Notes: a model not told the origin generated them from the sequence alone. Positions 7,937 to 16,735 are shown, counted from the stretch's first letter. The stretch: 64,000 bases of DNA from Halogranum amylolyticum (GCF_900110465.1 NZ_FODV01000005.1:124001-188000); one strand, 5' to 3'. Numbers and translations are program-made.

Positions 7937-9028
7937 ATGGATCCCCGAATCGAACGACACGCGGAGATTCTGGTCGACTACAGCATCGAAGCTGAGCGGG
8001 GCGACGAGGTCGTCGTCACCGCGCCGCCGGAGGCCGAGGACCTCGTCGTCGCCATCTCGGCGAAACTCGGTGAACGCGGTGCCAACGTGACGCGGAGTCT
8101 CGGATCTTCCCGCGCGATGCGGGCGTACCTGAACGCCATCGACGAGGACGACATCGCGGAGAACGCCGTCGACCGGGCGATGACCGAAGCGATGGACGCG
8201 GTAATCTCCATCCGTGCGAACCGCAACAGTCACGAGTTGAGCGACGTCGCCCCCGAGAAGATGAGCGCGATTCGACGCGAGAACAAAGAGACACACGAGA
8301 TTCGGATGGAGAAGCGGTGGGTGTTGACTCAGTTCCCGACAGAGGCCGACGCACAGGCCGCGGAGATGTCGACGGACGCCTACGAGGGGTTCGTCTGGAA
8401 CGCCATCAACCGCGACTGGCAGGAGCAGTACGACCACCAGGAGCAGTTCACCGAACTGCTCGACGAGGCGTCGGAGGTCCACATCGTGAGCGGCGACACG
8501 ACGGACGTCCGGATGAGCGTCGAGGGGATGCGTGCGGCCAACGACCACGGAAAGCACAACGTGCCCGCCGGCGAGGTGTTCACCGCGCCGAACCCCGAGA
8601 GCGTCGAGGGCGAGGTGCTGTTCGACATGCCGCTCGTCACCGACGGCCGCGAAGTCGAGAACGTCCGACTCGTCTTCGAAGGCGGTGAAGTCGTCGAACA
8701 CAGCGCCGACCGCAACGAGGACCTGCTGACGTCGATGCTCGACACCGACGAGGGTGCGCGTCGCCTCGGCGAACTCGGCGTCGGGATGAACCGCGGTATC
8801 GACCGGTTCACCAAGAACATGCTGTTCGACGAGAAGATGGGCGACACCGTCCACATGGCCATCGGTCGCGCCATCGACGAGAACGTCCCGGAGGGCAAGG
8901 AGGGCAACGACAGCGCCATCCACACCGACATGATCGTCGACATGAGCGAAGACTCGTTCATCGAACTCGACGGCGACGTCGTCCAGCGTGACGGACGGTT
9001 CGTCTTCGAGGACGGGTTCGAGCAGTAA
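7937..9028 (+). CDS. M29-family metallo-aminopeptidase
   Basis: A 363-residue protein matching thermophilic M29 aminopeptidases, which remove N-terminal residues using two divalent metal ions. The N-terminal half is an alpha/beta domain (ERHAEILVDYSIEAERGDEVVV). The C-terminal catalytic half contains the expected ligands: the Glu of PAGEVFTAPNPESVEG, the Glu of RLGELGVGMN, the His of DTVHMAIGRA and the His and Asp of SAIHTDMIVDM. Length is slightly short of the usual 400-410 residues but all motif blocks are present. It is probably a cytoplasmic dimer in peptide turnover. ATG at 7937. No operon partner is visible; the next gene is on the other strand. Confidence 0.88.
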   Translation: MDPRIERHAEILVDYSIEAERGDEVVVTAPPEAEDLVVAISAKLGERGANVTRSLGSSRAMRAYLNAIDEDDIAENAVDRAMTEAMDAVISIRANRNSHELSDVAPEKMSAIRRENKETHEIRMEKRWVLTQFPTEADAQAAEMSTDAYEGFVWNAINRDWQEQYDHQEQFTELLDEASEVHIVSGDTTDVRMSVEGMRAANDHGKHNVPAGEVFTAPNPESVEGEVLFDMPLVTDGREVENVRLVFEGGEVVEHSADRNEDLLTSMLDTDEGARRLGELGVGMNRGIDRFTKNMLFDEKMGDTVHMAIGRAIDENVPEGKEGNDSAIHTDMIVDMSEDSFIELDGDVVQRDGRFVFEDGFEQ

Positions 9029-9097
9029 CCGGCGGTCTCTTCGCTCACGGTTTGCGAGGGAACGCGACCCACGACCTCTCGGACGCCGGACCGCGCG

Positions 9098-9895
9098 CTA
9101 CTTCGGCGGTCGAAGCCGGTAGTATCGACGGTTGAGGTCGTACATATACCCCTCACGCATCGTCTTCAGCACTGCGTAGCTGATGAGGGCGGCCGGAACC
9201 GGGAGGATGAACGTCAGGTCGAACAGGAGACTCGGGTCCATCGGGACGAGGTTCTTCGCCGAGTACACGCTGAGTGTGAAGGCGAAGACGACGCCGCCGA
9301 CTCCGACCGCCGACCAGAACGGCTGTTCGACCGGCCGCCGAGCGGACCCTTTGTTGAGGAAGGGGACGACGGCGATCGCGCCGACGACGACGAGATTCGC
9401 GAGGACGCCGTACGGACGGTCTCCCAGCAGTTTCTCGCCGCCGAGTGCGGCCAGTCCGGGGTTGAGCGGCCCGAGCTTCAGCAACCCAAACGACCAGTAG
9501 AGATACCAGTCCGGGAGGATGATCTTCGGGGTCACACTGCCGTTCGCGGGCTCACCGATGTGTGGCGGCATCGTCGCCGACAGGAAGAAGATCATGCCGA
9601 CGAAGAACGCGGCGATCGAGAGGTTCCGGATGATCTCGTGAGGCCACGCCGGGAAGCCGAGGACGTCCCGTTCGACGTAATCAGACTCTGTTCGAAGGTC
9701 CTGGTCCTCGCGGCGAGACCGCTCGAAGTACTCGTACGTCAACCGGGGGAGACCGGCCTTTCGCGTCTTCCGTTCGCGCCACGTCGGCGTCTCGTCGTCG
9801 GGAGCGACGATACCCGTGCCGTCCGTTCGTATCTCGTCGCCCGGTTGCGAAGCTCCGTTCGACTTGTCGTCTGTCGTCTCAGTGTTGTCACTCAT
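9098..9895 (-). CDS. Cytochrome b C-terminal domain protein (PetD/subunit IV-like)
   Basis: A 265-residue membrane protein equivalent to the C-terminal part of cytochrome b in bc1/b6f-type complexes. The first 95 residues are polar. Membrane segments follow: IAAFFVGMIFFLSATMP, GVLANLVVVGAIAVVPFL, FWSAVGVGGVVFAFTLSV and FILPVPAALISYAVL. The quinol-oxidation-site motif appears as PDWY (LPDWYLYWSFGLLK), a variant of PEWY. Haem-ligating histidines belong to the N-terminal cytochrome b half, which is not adjacent, nor is a Rieske subunit. It may pair with genes elsewhere, or form part of a haloarchaeal respiratory or nitrate-reductase-linked complex. Start ATG at 9893-9895. It is divergent from the regulator at 10118. 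Confidence 0.85.
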   Translation of the reverse strand: MSDNTETTDDKSNGASQPGDEIRTDGTGIVAPDDETPTWRERKTRKAGLPRLTYEYFERSRREDQDLRTESDYVERDVLGFPAWPHEIIRNLSIAAFFVGMIFFLSATMPPHIGEPANGSVTPKIILPDWYLYWSFGLLKLGPLNPGLAALGGEKLLGDRPYGVLANLVVVGAIAVVPFLNKGSARRPVEQPFWSAVGVGGVVFAFTLSVYSAKNLVPMDPSLLFDLTFILPVPAALISYAVLKTMREGYMYDLNRRYYRLRPPK

Positions 9896-10079
9896 GATCT
9901 TTGGCGAGCGGTGGTCAGCGGTCGCCGTACGGACGCGAGCGCGGAGCAGCGGCTGTCGCCGGTCTCGGTCGGTCACACGCTCCGGCCAGTGGGGACTGCG
10001 TCCGTCGCAGGGCGACCGGACACGTGTCAGAACCAGCGGACGTGACAGTGTAAGTGTTCTCAGAAACGATTTTATGAAT

Positions 10080-10092
10080 CCTATCCGATAGG
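10080..10092. promoter_or_regulatory. Inverted repeat CCTATC-C-GATAGG before the regulator gene
   Basis: A perfect 6-bp inverted repeat around a single base lies 25 nt upstream of the regulator ATG at 10118 and just after the TATA-like TTTTATGAA (10070-10078). Its position between TATA and start suggests an operator, possibly for autoregulation or shared control with the divergent cytochrome b gene. Confidence 0.4.
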
Positions 10093-10117
10093 AAAGGCGT
10101 CGGAGAGGACAGCACTG

Positions 10118-11017
10118 ATGAAACGAGACGAGCGCCGAGACAGCGTCGCAGACGAACAAGTCCCTATCGAGCGACTCGAAGAAGTGTTTGGATTGGTCGC
10201 AAACGAGTTGCGTATCGAGATCCTGCTGGAACTCTGGGAACAGTATCCGGATCCGATCACGTTCGCCGACCTGCATTCGGAGATCGGTATCCGAGACTCC
10301 GGCCGATTCAACTATCATCTGAACGTCCTCCATCCGTCGTTCGTCCGCAAGACCGACGACGGCTACCGGCTCACCCACGCCGGACGAGAGGCGATCGGAG
10401 TTGCCGTGTCGGGGAGTTTCACCGAGGCAGATACGCTGGATCTCGGCCCGGTTCCTGCCGGATGCTGTATGTTCTGTTCGGGAGACTTGGCGGCACGGTA
10501 CGACGAGGGACAGGTCGTCGTGACCTGCACCGAGTGCGAGGAACTGATCGCGAAACTGCCGATCTCGCCGGTCTCGGTCTCGACCGTCGAACCGGATCGG
10601 ATGCCGGAGGTGTTCAGCAACCACCTGTTGACGATGACGCACGAACTCAGCGTTGGATTCTGTAAGCGCTGTCACGGTCACGTCGACGCAAGGCTCACTG
10701 CGCTGACGGACGACGAGCCGGCGGCGTATCGGGACGCACTCGACGTTCGGTTCACCTGCCAGCAGTGTGGCGACCGGACGAACCTGAACGTCGGCGGCGT
10801 CGTGATGAACCACCCGGCCGTCACGTCGTTTCTGTTCGACGCCGGTATCGACCTCCGGGAGACGTACGTCTGGGAGGTGCTCCCGCTACTCGATCCCGAG
10901 GAGACCCTCGTCGACGGCGAGGAACCGCGACTCCACCTCCGCATCGAGCTCGACGGAGACGTCCTCGAGTTGACCCTCGACGACTCGGTCACGGTCGTCG
11001 ACTACGAGCGCGCCTGA
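10118..11017 (+). CDS. ArsR-type winged-helix regulator with zinc-binding C-terminal domains
   Basis: A 299-residue haloarchaeal transcription factor. Residues 15-100 form a winged helix (FGLVANELRIEILLELWEQ, then FADLHSEIGIRDSGRFNYHLNVLHPSFVRKTDDGYRLTHAG). The following region has Cys pairs suited to zinc binding: CCMFCSG and CTECEEL, then FCKRCHGHV and FTCQQCGDR, i.e. two zinc-ribbon-like modules. The C-terminus is a beta-rich domain (LHLRIELDGDVLELTLDD). The arrangement matches the DUF7347/DUF7351-type regulators common in halophilic archaea. The ligand is unknown. ATG at 10118. A palindrome at 10080-10092 sits in the promoter. The divergent neighbour is the cytochrome b-like gene, a possible target. 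Confidence 0.85.
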   Translation: MKRDERRDSVADEQVPIERLEEVFGLVANELRIEILLELWEQYPDPITFADLHSEIGIRDSGRFNYHLNVLHPSFVRKTDDGYRLTHAGREAIGVAVSGSFTEADTLDLGPVPAGCCMFCSGDLAARYDEGQVVVTCTECEELIAKLPISPVSVSTVEPDRMPEVFSNHLLTMTHELSVGFCKRCHGHVDARLTALTDDEPAAYRDALDVRFTCQQCGDRTNLNVGGVVMNHPAVTSFLFDAGIDLRETYVWEVLPLLDPEETLVDGEEPRLHLRIELDGDVLELTLDDSVTVVDYERA

Positions 11018-11077
11018 GCGCAGCCCGAGGGTCGACCGGCCACAAACGTTTCCCGACCTCGCCGACGAGTCAGGACG

Positions 11078-11305
11078 ATGGGCCCTATCCGAACTTTCCT
11101 CGCCTTTCTCGGTCTCGCGTTCTATCTCGCCGCGGTAGCGACCGGCCTGTACGCCCTCACGCTCGTCTGGTCGGTGGTGCAGTCGTCCGGCGGTGCGGGC
11201 GCGCTGGAGGTCGCAGCCAGCATCGGCGTGACAGTTCTGTTTCTGTTCATCGGGAGAGCCCTCTCACAGCGCGGAAAAGGAGTACTCGGCTACGGCGGCG
11301 GTTAG
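11078..11305 (+). CDS. Small two-helix membrane protein
   Basis: A 75-residue protein with two predicted membrane helices (FLAFLGLAFYLAAVATGLYAL and VAASIGVTVLFLFIGRAL) and a short basic/Gly tail (SQRGKGVLGYGGG). It has no cysteines or recognisable motif. ATG at 11078 lies 60 nt after the regulator stop, so cotranscription with it is possible. Conserved small membrane proteins of this type are frequent in halophilic archaea and mostly uncharacterised. Confidence 0.7.
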   Translation: MGPIRTFLAFLGLAFYLAAVATGLYALTLVWSVVQSSGGAGALEVAASIGVTVLFLFIGRALSQRGKGVLGYGGG

Positions 11306-11332
11306 GAGACCGAGTGAACCGGTGACGTCACG

Positions 11333-12109
11333 CTACCCCGAGAGCGCGAGATAGGGACCGACGACGACGAGGACGACCGCCAACACCCGCTTCAGTCGCG
11401 TCTCGTCGACCATGTGAGCGACACGCCACCCGACGACGACGCCGACGAGTTCTGGGACGCCTACCAACACGGCCAGTTCGACCGAGATGGCGTCCTGCAC
11501 GAAGTAGCCGGCGGTGGCGAACCCAGCGATGAACACCGACTGCACCTGTGCCGCGCCGAGCGCCGCCAGCAGTGGGATGCCGGTGGCGACGAGCAGCGGG
11601 ACGGTGAGGACGGGACCGCCGACGCCGAGCAGTCCGCCGGCGGTGCCGACGAACAGTCCGAGGACGCTCGCCACGGCCACGCCGCGGACGGTCGTCGGGT
11701 CGAGCGTCGCCTCGACGGTCGTCCGCGTCCGCCACCAGATGAGGACGCCGGTCGCCGAGACGAAGACGCCGAGGAGCACGCCGAACAGCTCCGTCGGCAG
11801 GATGCCGTTCAACCGGACGCCGAGCAGCGCGCCGACGATGCCGGTCACCGAGAGGACGGTCGCCAGTCGCCAGCCGCTCGACGACGAGAGTTCGCCCGAA
11901 CGGATGTAGGTCAACGTCCCGAGCAGACCGGTGGCGACGAACGTCGCGCTGGCGGTGCCGACGACCGTCGCCGGCGTAACCGACGTGAGCGCGAACAGGG
12001 CCACGGTGAGGAAGATGCCGCCCGGACCGACCGCAGTGATGCCGATACCGGAGAGAAACGCCACGACGACGAGAACGGCCGCGAGACCCACACTGAATCC
12101 GAGTATCAT
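11333..12109 (-). CDS. TauE/SafE-family membrane permease
   Basis: A 258-residue membrane protein with about eight hydrophobic helices and the internal two-fold repeat typical of the TauE/SafE (DUF81) family. The N-terminal half contains SGIGITAVGPGGIFLTVALFAL and the second half FVGTAGGLLGVGGPVLTVPLL; these Gly-rich loops are the family signature. Members export sulfite, sulfoacetate or other anions. ATG at 12107-12109. The gene is on the same strand as the Nramp-like transporter upstream, separated by only 25 nt, so the two are probably cotranscribed. The substrate cannot be told from sequence. Confidence 0.87.
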   Translation of the reverse strand: MILGFSVGLAAVLVVVAFLSGIGITAVGPGGIFLTVALFALTSVTPATVVGTASATFVATGLLGTLTYIRSGELSSSSGWRLATVLSVTGIVGALLGVRLNGILPTELFGVLLGVFVSATGVLIWWRTRTTVEATLDPTTVRGVAVASVLGLFVGTAGGLLGVGGPVLTVPLLVATGIPLLAALGAAQVQSVFIAGFATAGYFVQDAISVELAVLVGVPELVGVVVGWRVAHMVDETRLKRVLAVVLVVVGPYLALSG

Positions 12110-12134
12110 CGTCCCAAAAGAAAACGAGTGGTCG

Positions 12135-13415
12135 TTAGAAGCTCCCCGAGAAGATCGCCGAGAAGACGCCTTCTGCGGACGAGTAGGCCAGATAGACGGC
12201 CAGTATCAGGAGGAGGCTGTTGGCGACGTTGATTTTCCAGCCGTTCTTGTGCTTCCCCATCGTCTCGCTGTCGTTGACGGCCCAAAGGAGCAGCGCGGCC
12301 GTGATTGGTAGACCGACCACACCGTTGTAGGCCGGGAAGAGGATGATCATGTCGACGACGCTCAGTCCGAGCGTCAGATGGACGAGCGGCGAGAGACTGC
12401 CGAGGGCGGTCAGGCCGGCGTAGATGATCTTGAACGCGCGGTCGTTGGCGGTGACCTCCATCCCGTACGCCTGCGGAATCATGTACGCGGGTGCCCACAT
12501 GATGGGGATGATGCTGTTGAACGCGGCGGCGACGGCACCGACGATGAACGCGACCATCGCCCAGTCACCGAGCACCGTGGCGAGCGCCTCACCGGGCGTG
12601 AGGAACGTCGCTAGTTCCGTGATACCCGCCGGACGGAGCACCGCGGCGGCGACGACGACGATGGCGATGGTCGTCAGCCCACCGACGGCGTAGCCGATAC
12701 CGAGATCGGTTCGCATCGACGAGACGTCCGACTCGTCGTCCCATCCCTTCTGTCCCACGAGGTTCGACTCGAGGAAGAAGTTGGGCCAGAGCGCGGTCGT
12801 GCCGAGGATACCGGCCGCGAGCGTCACCGCACCCACGTCGGGGACGTTCGGGACGAACCCGGTGGCGACCGACGACAGCGACGGCGACGCCGCTCCCGCG
12901 ACGATGACGTAGGCGACGAGCAGTCCGAGCATCATCCCGGTCATCACTCGCTCGACCCATCCGTAGTCGAGGATGCCGACGACGATAGCCGCCCCACCGA
13001 CGACGAACGCCAGCGGCTGCCAGCCTACTGCGCCGTTTGCGAGGACCGAGATCCCCTTCCCGACGGCAGCGGTCAGTTCCAGCGTCCACGCGACACACCC
13101 AACCGAGAGGAGGACCGCGACCGCAGTCGCTACCGTCCTCCCCAACTTCCGTCTGGCGAACACCATCAGCGGTTCGCCGAAGATGCCGAGCCGGGCGCTC
13201 ATGTCCTGCGCCATGAACCCGAGGAGGACGGCGCCAACGACGGCCCACAGCAGGCCGTAGCCGTACCGTACCCCGGCAGAGCTGGCGATGAAGACCGACC
13301 CGGACCCGAAGTAACTGGCGACCATCACGAAGGCGAGCCCGTACTTCCGGAAGAACTCGGAAATTCCTATGTTCTGTACGACCGAAGCGTAGCTATCGCG
13401 TATGCTGTTGCTCAT
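12135..13415 (-). CDS. Nramp-superfamily transporter lacking the canonical metal-binding motifs
   Basis: A 426-residue membrane protein with about eleven helices, related to Nramp/APC-fold divalent-metal transporters. The TM1 position that normally reads DPGN is GSGS here (residues 37-40, YFGSGSVFIASSAG). The TM6 position normally reading MPH is LWPN (residues 209-212, ALWPNFFLESN). Both are changes in metal-coordinating residues, so classic Mn/Fe transport is doubtful; Mg or an organic substrate is possible. I chose the ATG at 13413-13415 (MSNSIRDSYASVV) over an upstream in-frame start because it matches the family's short cytoplasmic N-terminus. It lies directly upstream of the TauE/SafE gene. 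Confidence 0.85.
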   Translation of the reverse strand: MSNSIRDSYASVVQNIGISEFFRKYGLAFVMVASYFGSGSVFIASSAGVRYGYGLLWAVVGAVLLGFMAQDMSARLGIFGEPLMVFARRKLGRTVATAVAVLLSVGCVAWTLELTAAVGKGISVLANGAVGWQPLAFVVGGAAIVVGILDYGWVERVMTGMMLGLLVAYVIVAGAASPSLSSVATGFVPNVPDVGAVTLAAGILGTTALWPNFFLESNLVGQKGWDDESDVSSMRTDLGIGYAVGGLTTIAIVVVAAAVLRPAGITELATFLTPGEALATVLGDWAMVAFIVGAVAAAFNSIIPIMWAPAYMIPQAYGMEVTANDRAFKIIYAGLTALGSLSPLVHLTLGLSVVDMIILFPAYNGVVGLPITAALLLWAVNDSETMGKHKNGWKINVANSLLLILAVYLAYSSAEGVFSAIFSGSF

Positions 13416-13499
13416 AATATACGTCGATGTGAACCCCCTCCTAACGGGAGTTGCGCCCATCGAACCGAGACAATGAAAATTCATCCCGGCTAGCGTAAA

Positions 13500-13524
13500 T
13501 GCTTGATTGCTGTATATACAAGCA
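13500..13524. terminator. Hairpin TGCTTG-N13-CAAGCA after the O-methyltransferase gene
   Basis: Perfect 6-bp arms at 13500-13505 and 13519-13524 surround an AT-rich loop. It lies 9 nt beyond the methyltransferase stop in the direction of transcription and before the Nramp promoter, so it may be a terminator or an operator for the Nramp gene. Confidence 0.35.
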
Positions 13525-13532
13525 ACCCCGAA

Positions 13533-14195
13533 CTACTGGACGCGCGTACTCACTGCGATCCCCTCGCCGAGCGGCAGTGTCACCGTCTCGAACGCCTCGT
13601 CGTCGCGGACGGTGTCGAGGTAGTCGGCGATGCCGCAGGTGGCGTCGTCGGCGTCACCCAGCCCGTCGCCGTCGACGTGCGCGAGGAGCGACTCGAAGTC
13701 GACGGGACCCGCCATCACGTTGTCGGCGACGACGACACCGCCGACCGGCACCTTCTCACGGACCGCTTCGAACGCCTCGACGTAGCGATGCTTCTCGTTG
13801 TCGACGAGCACGAGGTCGAACGGGCCGTCGTAACCGTCGACGACGTCGATGGCGTCGCCCTCCTCGAACGACGCGCGGTCGTCGACGCCGGCGCGCTCGA
13901 AGAACTCGCGGGCCATCGCCAACTCGTCGGCGTCGACCTCGGTGAGCACGACCTCGCCGTTGTCGTCCATCCCGCGCAGGAACCAGTACGCCGAGTAGCC
14001 GAACCCCGACCCGAACTCGAAGACGCGACGCGCGTCGGTGAGACGTGCGAGGAGCTGGAGCGTGCCGCCGACCTCGGAGCCGACGGTGGGGAACCCCCGT
14101 TCGTCGGCGTGGTCGGCCATCTCTGCCTGGATCTCGTCGTGGGCGGGGCCGGTGGCGCGGACGAACCGTGCGAGGTCGTCTGGGAGTACGGTCAT
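13533..14195 (-). CDS. Class I O-methyltransferase (COMT-like)
   Basis: A 220-residue SAM-dependent O-methyltransferase of the caffeoyl-CoA/catechol type. The SAM loop is VFEFGSGFGYSAYWF (about residues 55-69), the acidic strand end is LTEVDADE and the metal-site strand is LVLVDNEKHRY (Asp followed by Asn/Lys/His), then VVVADNVMAGP. These Asp/Asn positions match divalent-metal ligands in the family. The substrate is unknown, probably a catechol-like small molecule. Start ATG at 14193-14195 (MTVLPDDLARFVRATGP). The upstream intergenic region (14196-14442) is shared with the divergent binding-protein gene. Confidence 0.88.
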   Translation of the reverse strand: MTVLPDDLARFVRATGPAHDEIQAEMADHADERGFPTVGSEVGGTLQLLARLTDARRVFEFGSGFGYSAYWFLRGMDDNGEVVLTEVDADELAMAREFFERAGVDDRASFEEGDAIDVVDGYDGPFDLVLVDNEKHRYVEAFEAVREKVPVGGVVVADNVMAGPVDFESLLAHVDGDGLGDADDATCGIADYLDTVRDDEAFETVTLPLGEGIAVSTRVQ

Positions 14196-14442
14196 GTGTG
14201 AACACTCATCCGAGTCGTGCTTCAAGGCTTTCCAAGCGCCATGATGACATGGGGCCGTGATCTTGACTCTCGTGTGTGTAGTTCCCACTCTATCCCCGCG
14301 CAGGCTATTGATTTCAATGGAGGACACCGAACCGAACTTAGCGAGACTTTTCACCACGTAGGGTGACTCGGCGGACAACCTGCGACGCCGCGAACGTCGG
14401 AGCAGTCGAACGGTCGTGGCCGTCGTACGGTCCCCTACATCT

Positions 14443-16209
14443 ATGACACGAACGGCCCTCTCGCGTCGAACGGCGCTCAAAGCGACAGGTGGTCTCGTCT
14501 CTGGACTCTCGCTCTCGGGCTGTCTCGGATCCGCACCGACAGCCGAGGAGTCCACGTCCCGGACCTTCCAGATGATCGGACAACCCCTCCGCACCCTCGA
14601 CCCGGCTCAGGCGCGTGATTCGGCGTCGACGAAACTCGTCTCCCAACTGTACGACGGACTCGTCCACTATCCGAAGGCTGCGCTCGAACCGGAGCTTCTC
14701 CTCGCCGAGGACGTCGGCGTCTCGGCCGACGGGACGACGTACACCTTCGAGTTGAAACGCGACGTCGCCTTCAGCGACGGCTCGACGCTCACCGCAGCTG
14801 ACGTCGTCTACACGTTCGAGCGACTCGCCGGTTCGCCACACTCCCAGTGGCGGTCGACGGTTCTCGATCTCCTCGGCATCGGCCACGAAACACGGACAGT
14901 CGAGACGGCGGACGGGACTCGCGACGAGTACGTTCCTCACAGTCTCGCCGTCGATGCACTCGACGACCACCGGGTCCGGATGCGACTCACAGAACCGTTC
15001 TACGATACGCTCGCCGTCCTCGCGCATCCCGCCTTCGGCGTCGTTCCCGAGGGTACCGTCGGCGACGTCGAGGGATACGACGGGAGAATCCCACAGGAGA
15101 CGTTCGCCACTTCCGAGCCGGTCGGCGCCGGGCCGTTCACGCTCGACGTATGGGAGCAGGGAACCGAGTACCGGGTCCGTGCGCGCAGCGACTACCACAG
15201 GAGCGGTCCTGTCGTCGCAGGAATCCACTGGCAGGTCATCAGCGATCCGACGAGCGGATTCACCTACGCACTCAACGGCAACGCCGACGCCTTCTGGATC
15301 CCCGACGAGAAGTTCGACCAGACGAAGGTCACCGTCGACACGGTCGACGAAGCGGGACGTCGAGTCGGCCACTACGGTCCGCTGCGAAACGGTGCGACGG
15401 TTCAGTATCTACAGGTTCCGCAGATGACGACGTTCTACATCGGGTTCAACGCAGCGCGGGTCGAGAGACCCGTCAGACGGGCGGTCGCGTACGCGCTGAA
15501 CCAGCAGACCGACCTCGACCAGGTCCACGAGAACCGTGGCATCACGGCGACTCACCTCACGCCGCCGAACCTCTTTCCGGAGGGAGTCGCTGGCTACGAG
15601 AAGCACGCCGAGGAGTACCCCTACGGTGCCGACGAGACGCGACTCGAAGAGGCCCGGACGACGCTCGCCGAGGCTGGCTACACGCCCGAGAGTCCCGCAG
15701 AGGTGACGTTCACGACCTACGAGAGCGCGGCGTGGCAGGCGACCAGTCGTCGCCTCCGCGACAAACTGGCGAGCGTCGGTGTGGAGCTCACACTCGAACA
15801 GGCGCCGTTCAACACGCTCGGAACCCGTGGCGAGCAGGGATCACTGGAGATGTTCTCGTGGGGATGGGGGATGGACTACCCGGCGGCAGAGAACTTCGTC
15901 CAACTCCTTGCACCGTCGAACGGGGCAGAGGCGTTCACCCACTGGGAGGGATCCACCGCCGCCGACAGCGCACAGGCTGCGTGGGAACGAATCGAAGCCC
16001 ACCGGACGGCGAGCGAGTCGGACCAGGCCGTCCGCGCGGAGGCCTGCCGAACGATGGAGGAAGCAAACTGGAAGGACGTCGTCCTCCTCCCGAAGTACCA
16101 CCCCATCGGTGAGGGCTTCTATTATCCGTGGGTCGACGTGCCGAAGACCGGCGCTGCGGGGTTCTCGAAACACAAGTATACCGACGTTCGCGTCTCGAAC
16201 CGAGACTGA
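14443..16209 (+). CDS. ABC transporter substrate-binding lipoprotein, oligopeptide/nickel type (SBP family 5)
   Basis: A 588-residue extracellular solute-binding protein. The N-terminus combines a Tat signal (LSRRTALKATGG, residues 7-18) with a lipobox ending in SLSGC (Cys27), so it is lipid-anchored outside the cell. Family 5 features are visible: IGQPLRTLDPAQARD, LVSQLYDGLV, then FELKRDVAFSDGSTLTAADVVYTFERL near residues 100-130, and VRRAVAYALNQQ in the second lobe. These proteins bind peptides, nickel chelates or sugars for an ABC importer. No permease or ATPase gene follows; the next gene is on the other strand. ATG at 14443 keeps the Tat motif near the N-terminus. Confidence 0.92.
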   Translation: MTRTALSRRTALKATGGLVSGLSLSGCLGSAPTAEESTSRTFQMIGQPLRTLDPAQARDSASTKLVSQLYDGLVHYPKAALEPELLLAEDVGVSADGTTYTFELKRDVAFSDGSTLTAADVVYTFERLAGSPHSQWRSTVLDLLGIGHETRTVETADGTRDEYVPHSLAVDALDDHRVRMRLTEPFYDTLAVLAHPAFGVVPEGTVGDVEGYDGRIPQETFATSEPVGAGPFTLDVWEQGTEYRVRARSDYHRSGPVVAGIHWQVISDPTSGFTYALNGNADAFWIPDEKFDQTKVTVDTVDEAGRRVGHYGPLRNGATVQYLQVPQMTTFYIGFNAARVERPVRRAVAYALNQQTDLDQVHENRGITATHLTPPNLFPEGVAGYEKHAEEYPYGADETRLEEARTTLAEAGYTPESPAEVTFTTYESAAWQATSRRLRDKLASVGVELTLEQAPFNTLGTRGEQGSLEMFSWGWGMDYPAAENFVQLLAPSNGAEAFTHWEGSTAADSAQAAWERIEAHRTASESDQAVRAEACRTMEEANWKDVVLLPKYHPIGEGFYYPWVDVPKTGAAGFSKHKYTDVRVSNRD

Positions 16210-16213
16210 CCGC

Positions 16214-16735
16214 TCACGGCGTCTCGATATAGGCGTAGTCGTCGCGGACCTGCAGTTTCGTGAGTTCGCCGACGCCCGCCGGGACGGTCTCGACGCCGTC
16301 GATGAGCTCCGACTCGTCGACGTCGAGCGCCTTCATCGAGTTCTCGCAGGCGCGGAAGGAGACGCCCTCGTCGAGCAGTTCTCGGACCCGGTCGACCTCC
16401 TCCGACCCCGACTCGGTCAGCAGCTCGATCCCTCTCCCGTTGGCGACGAGGACCACGTTCTCGACGTCGGTCGACTCGTCCGCCAGCAGGTTCGCCACGT
16501 TTGCAACCGCGTGATTCTGTTCGTCGACGTCGCTCGCGAAGTGAAAGACTGTGCTCATGGTTGGCTCGGATTCGGGGGTGTTCGTCTCCGTCTCCTCGGG
16601 TCGCTGGGTCGTCGCGTCGGTAGTCGGGGACGTCGCCGTCTCGGTCGACCCGTCGGTCGAACCGGTACAGCCGGCGACGACGAGTCCCGTTCCGACGCCA
16701 GCGAGTTCGAGGAACCGTCGGCGGGAACGACTCAT
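16214..16735 (-). CDS. Tat-exported lipoprotein with DsrE-like domain
   Basis: A 173-residue protein. Residues 1-24 form a Tat signal ([12 protein letters not shown]) with lipobox VVAGC (Cys23). A Thr/Glu-rich spacer of about 40 residues leads to a DsrE/DsrF-like domain beginning [25 protein letters not shown] and containing [13 protein letters not shown] and the conserved Cys motif [13 protein letters not shown]. DsrE proteins usually handle sulfur as persulfides in the cytoplasm, so an exported lipid-anchored form is unusual. The internal Met of the domain looks like an ancestral cytoplasmic start. ATG at 16733-16735 is chosen; a GTG lies three nt upstream. It converges with the binding-protein gene, only 4 nt apart. 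Confidence 0.82.
   Translation of the reverse strand: MSRSRRRFLELAGVGTGLVVAGCTGSTDGSTETATSPTTDATTQRPEETETNTPESEPTMSTVFHFASDVDEQNHAVANVANLLADESTDVENVVLVANGRGIELLTESGSEEVDRVRELLDEGVSFRACENSMKALDVDESELIDGVETVPAGVGELTKLQVRDDYAYIETP

Noticed and set aside
9098..9895. Denitrification or nitrate-reductase operon suspected from the cytochrome b subunit
   Set aside because: No nar, Rieske or molybdopterin oxidoreductase genes are adjacent; only the isolated subunit is visible.
11414..12232. Plus-strand frame of 272 codons opposite the TauE/SafE gene
   Set aside because: The product is Arg/Asp/Glu-rich low complexity, while the minus strand gives a clean eight-helix transporter.
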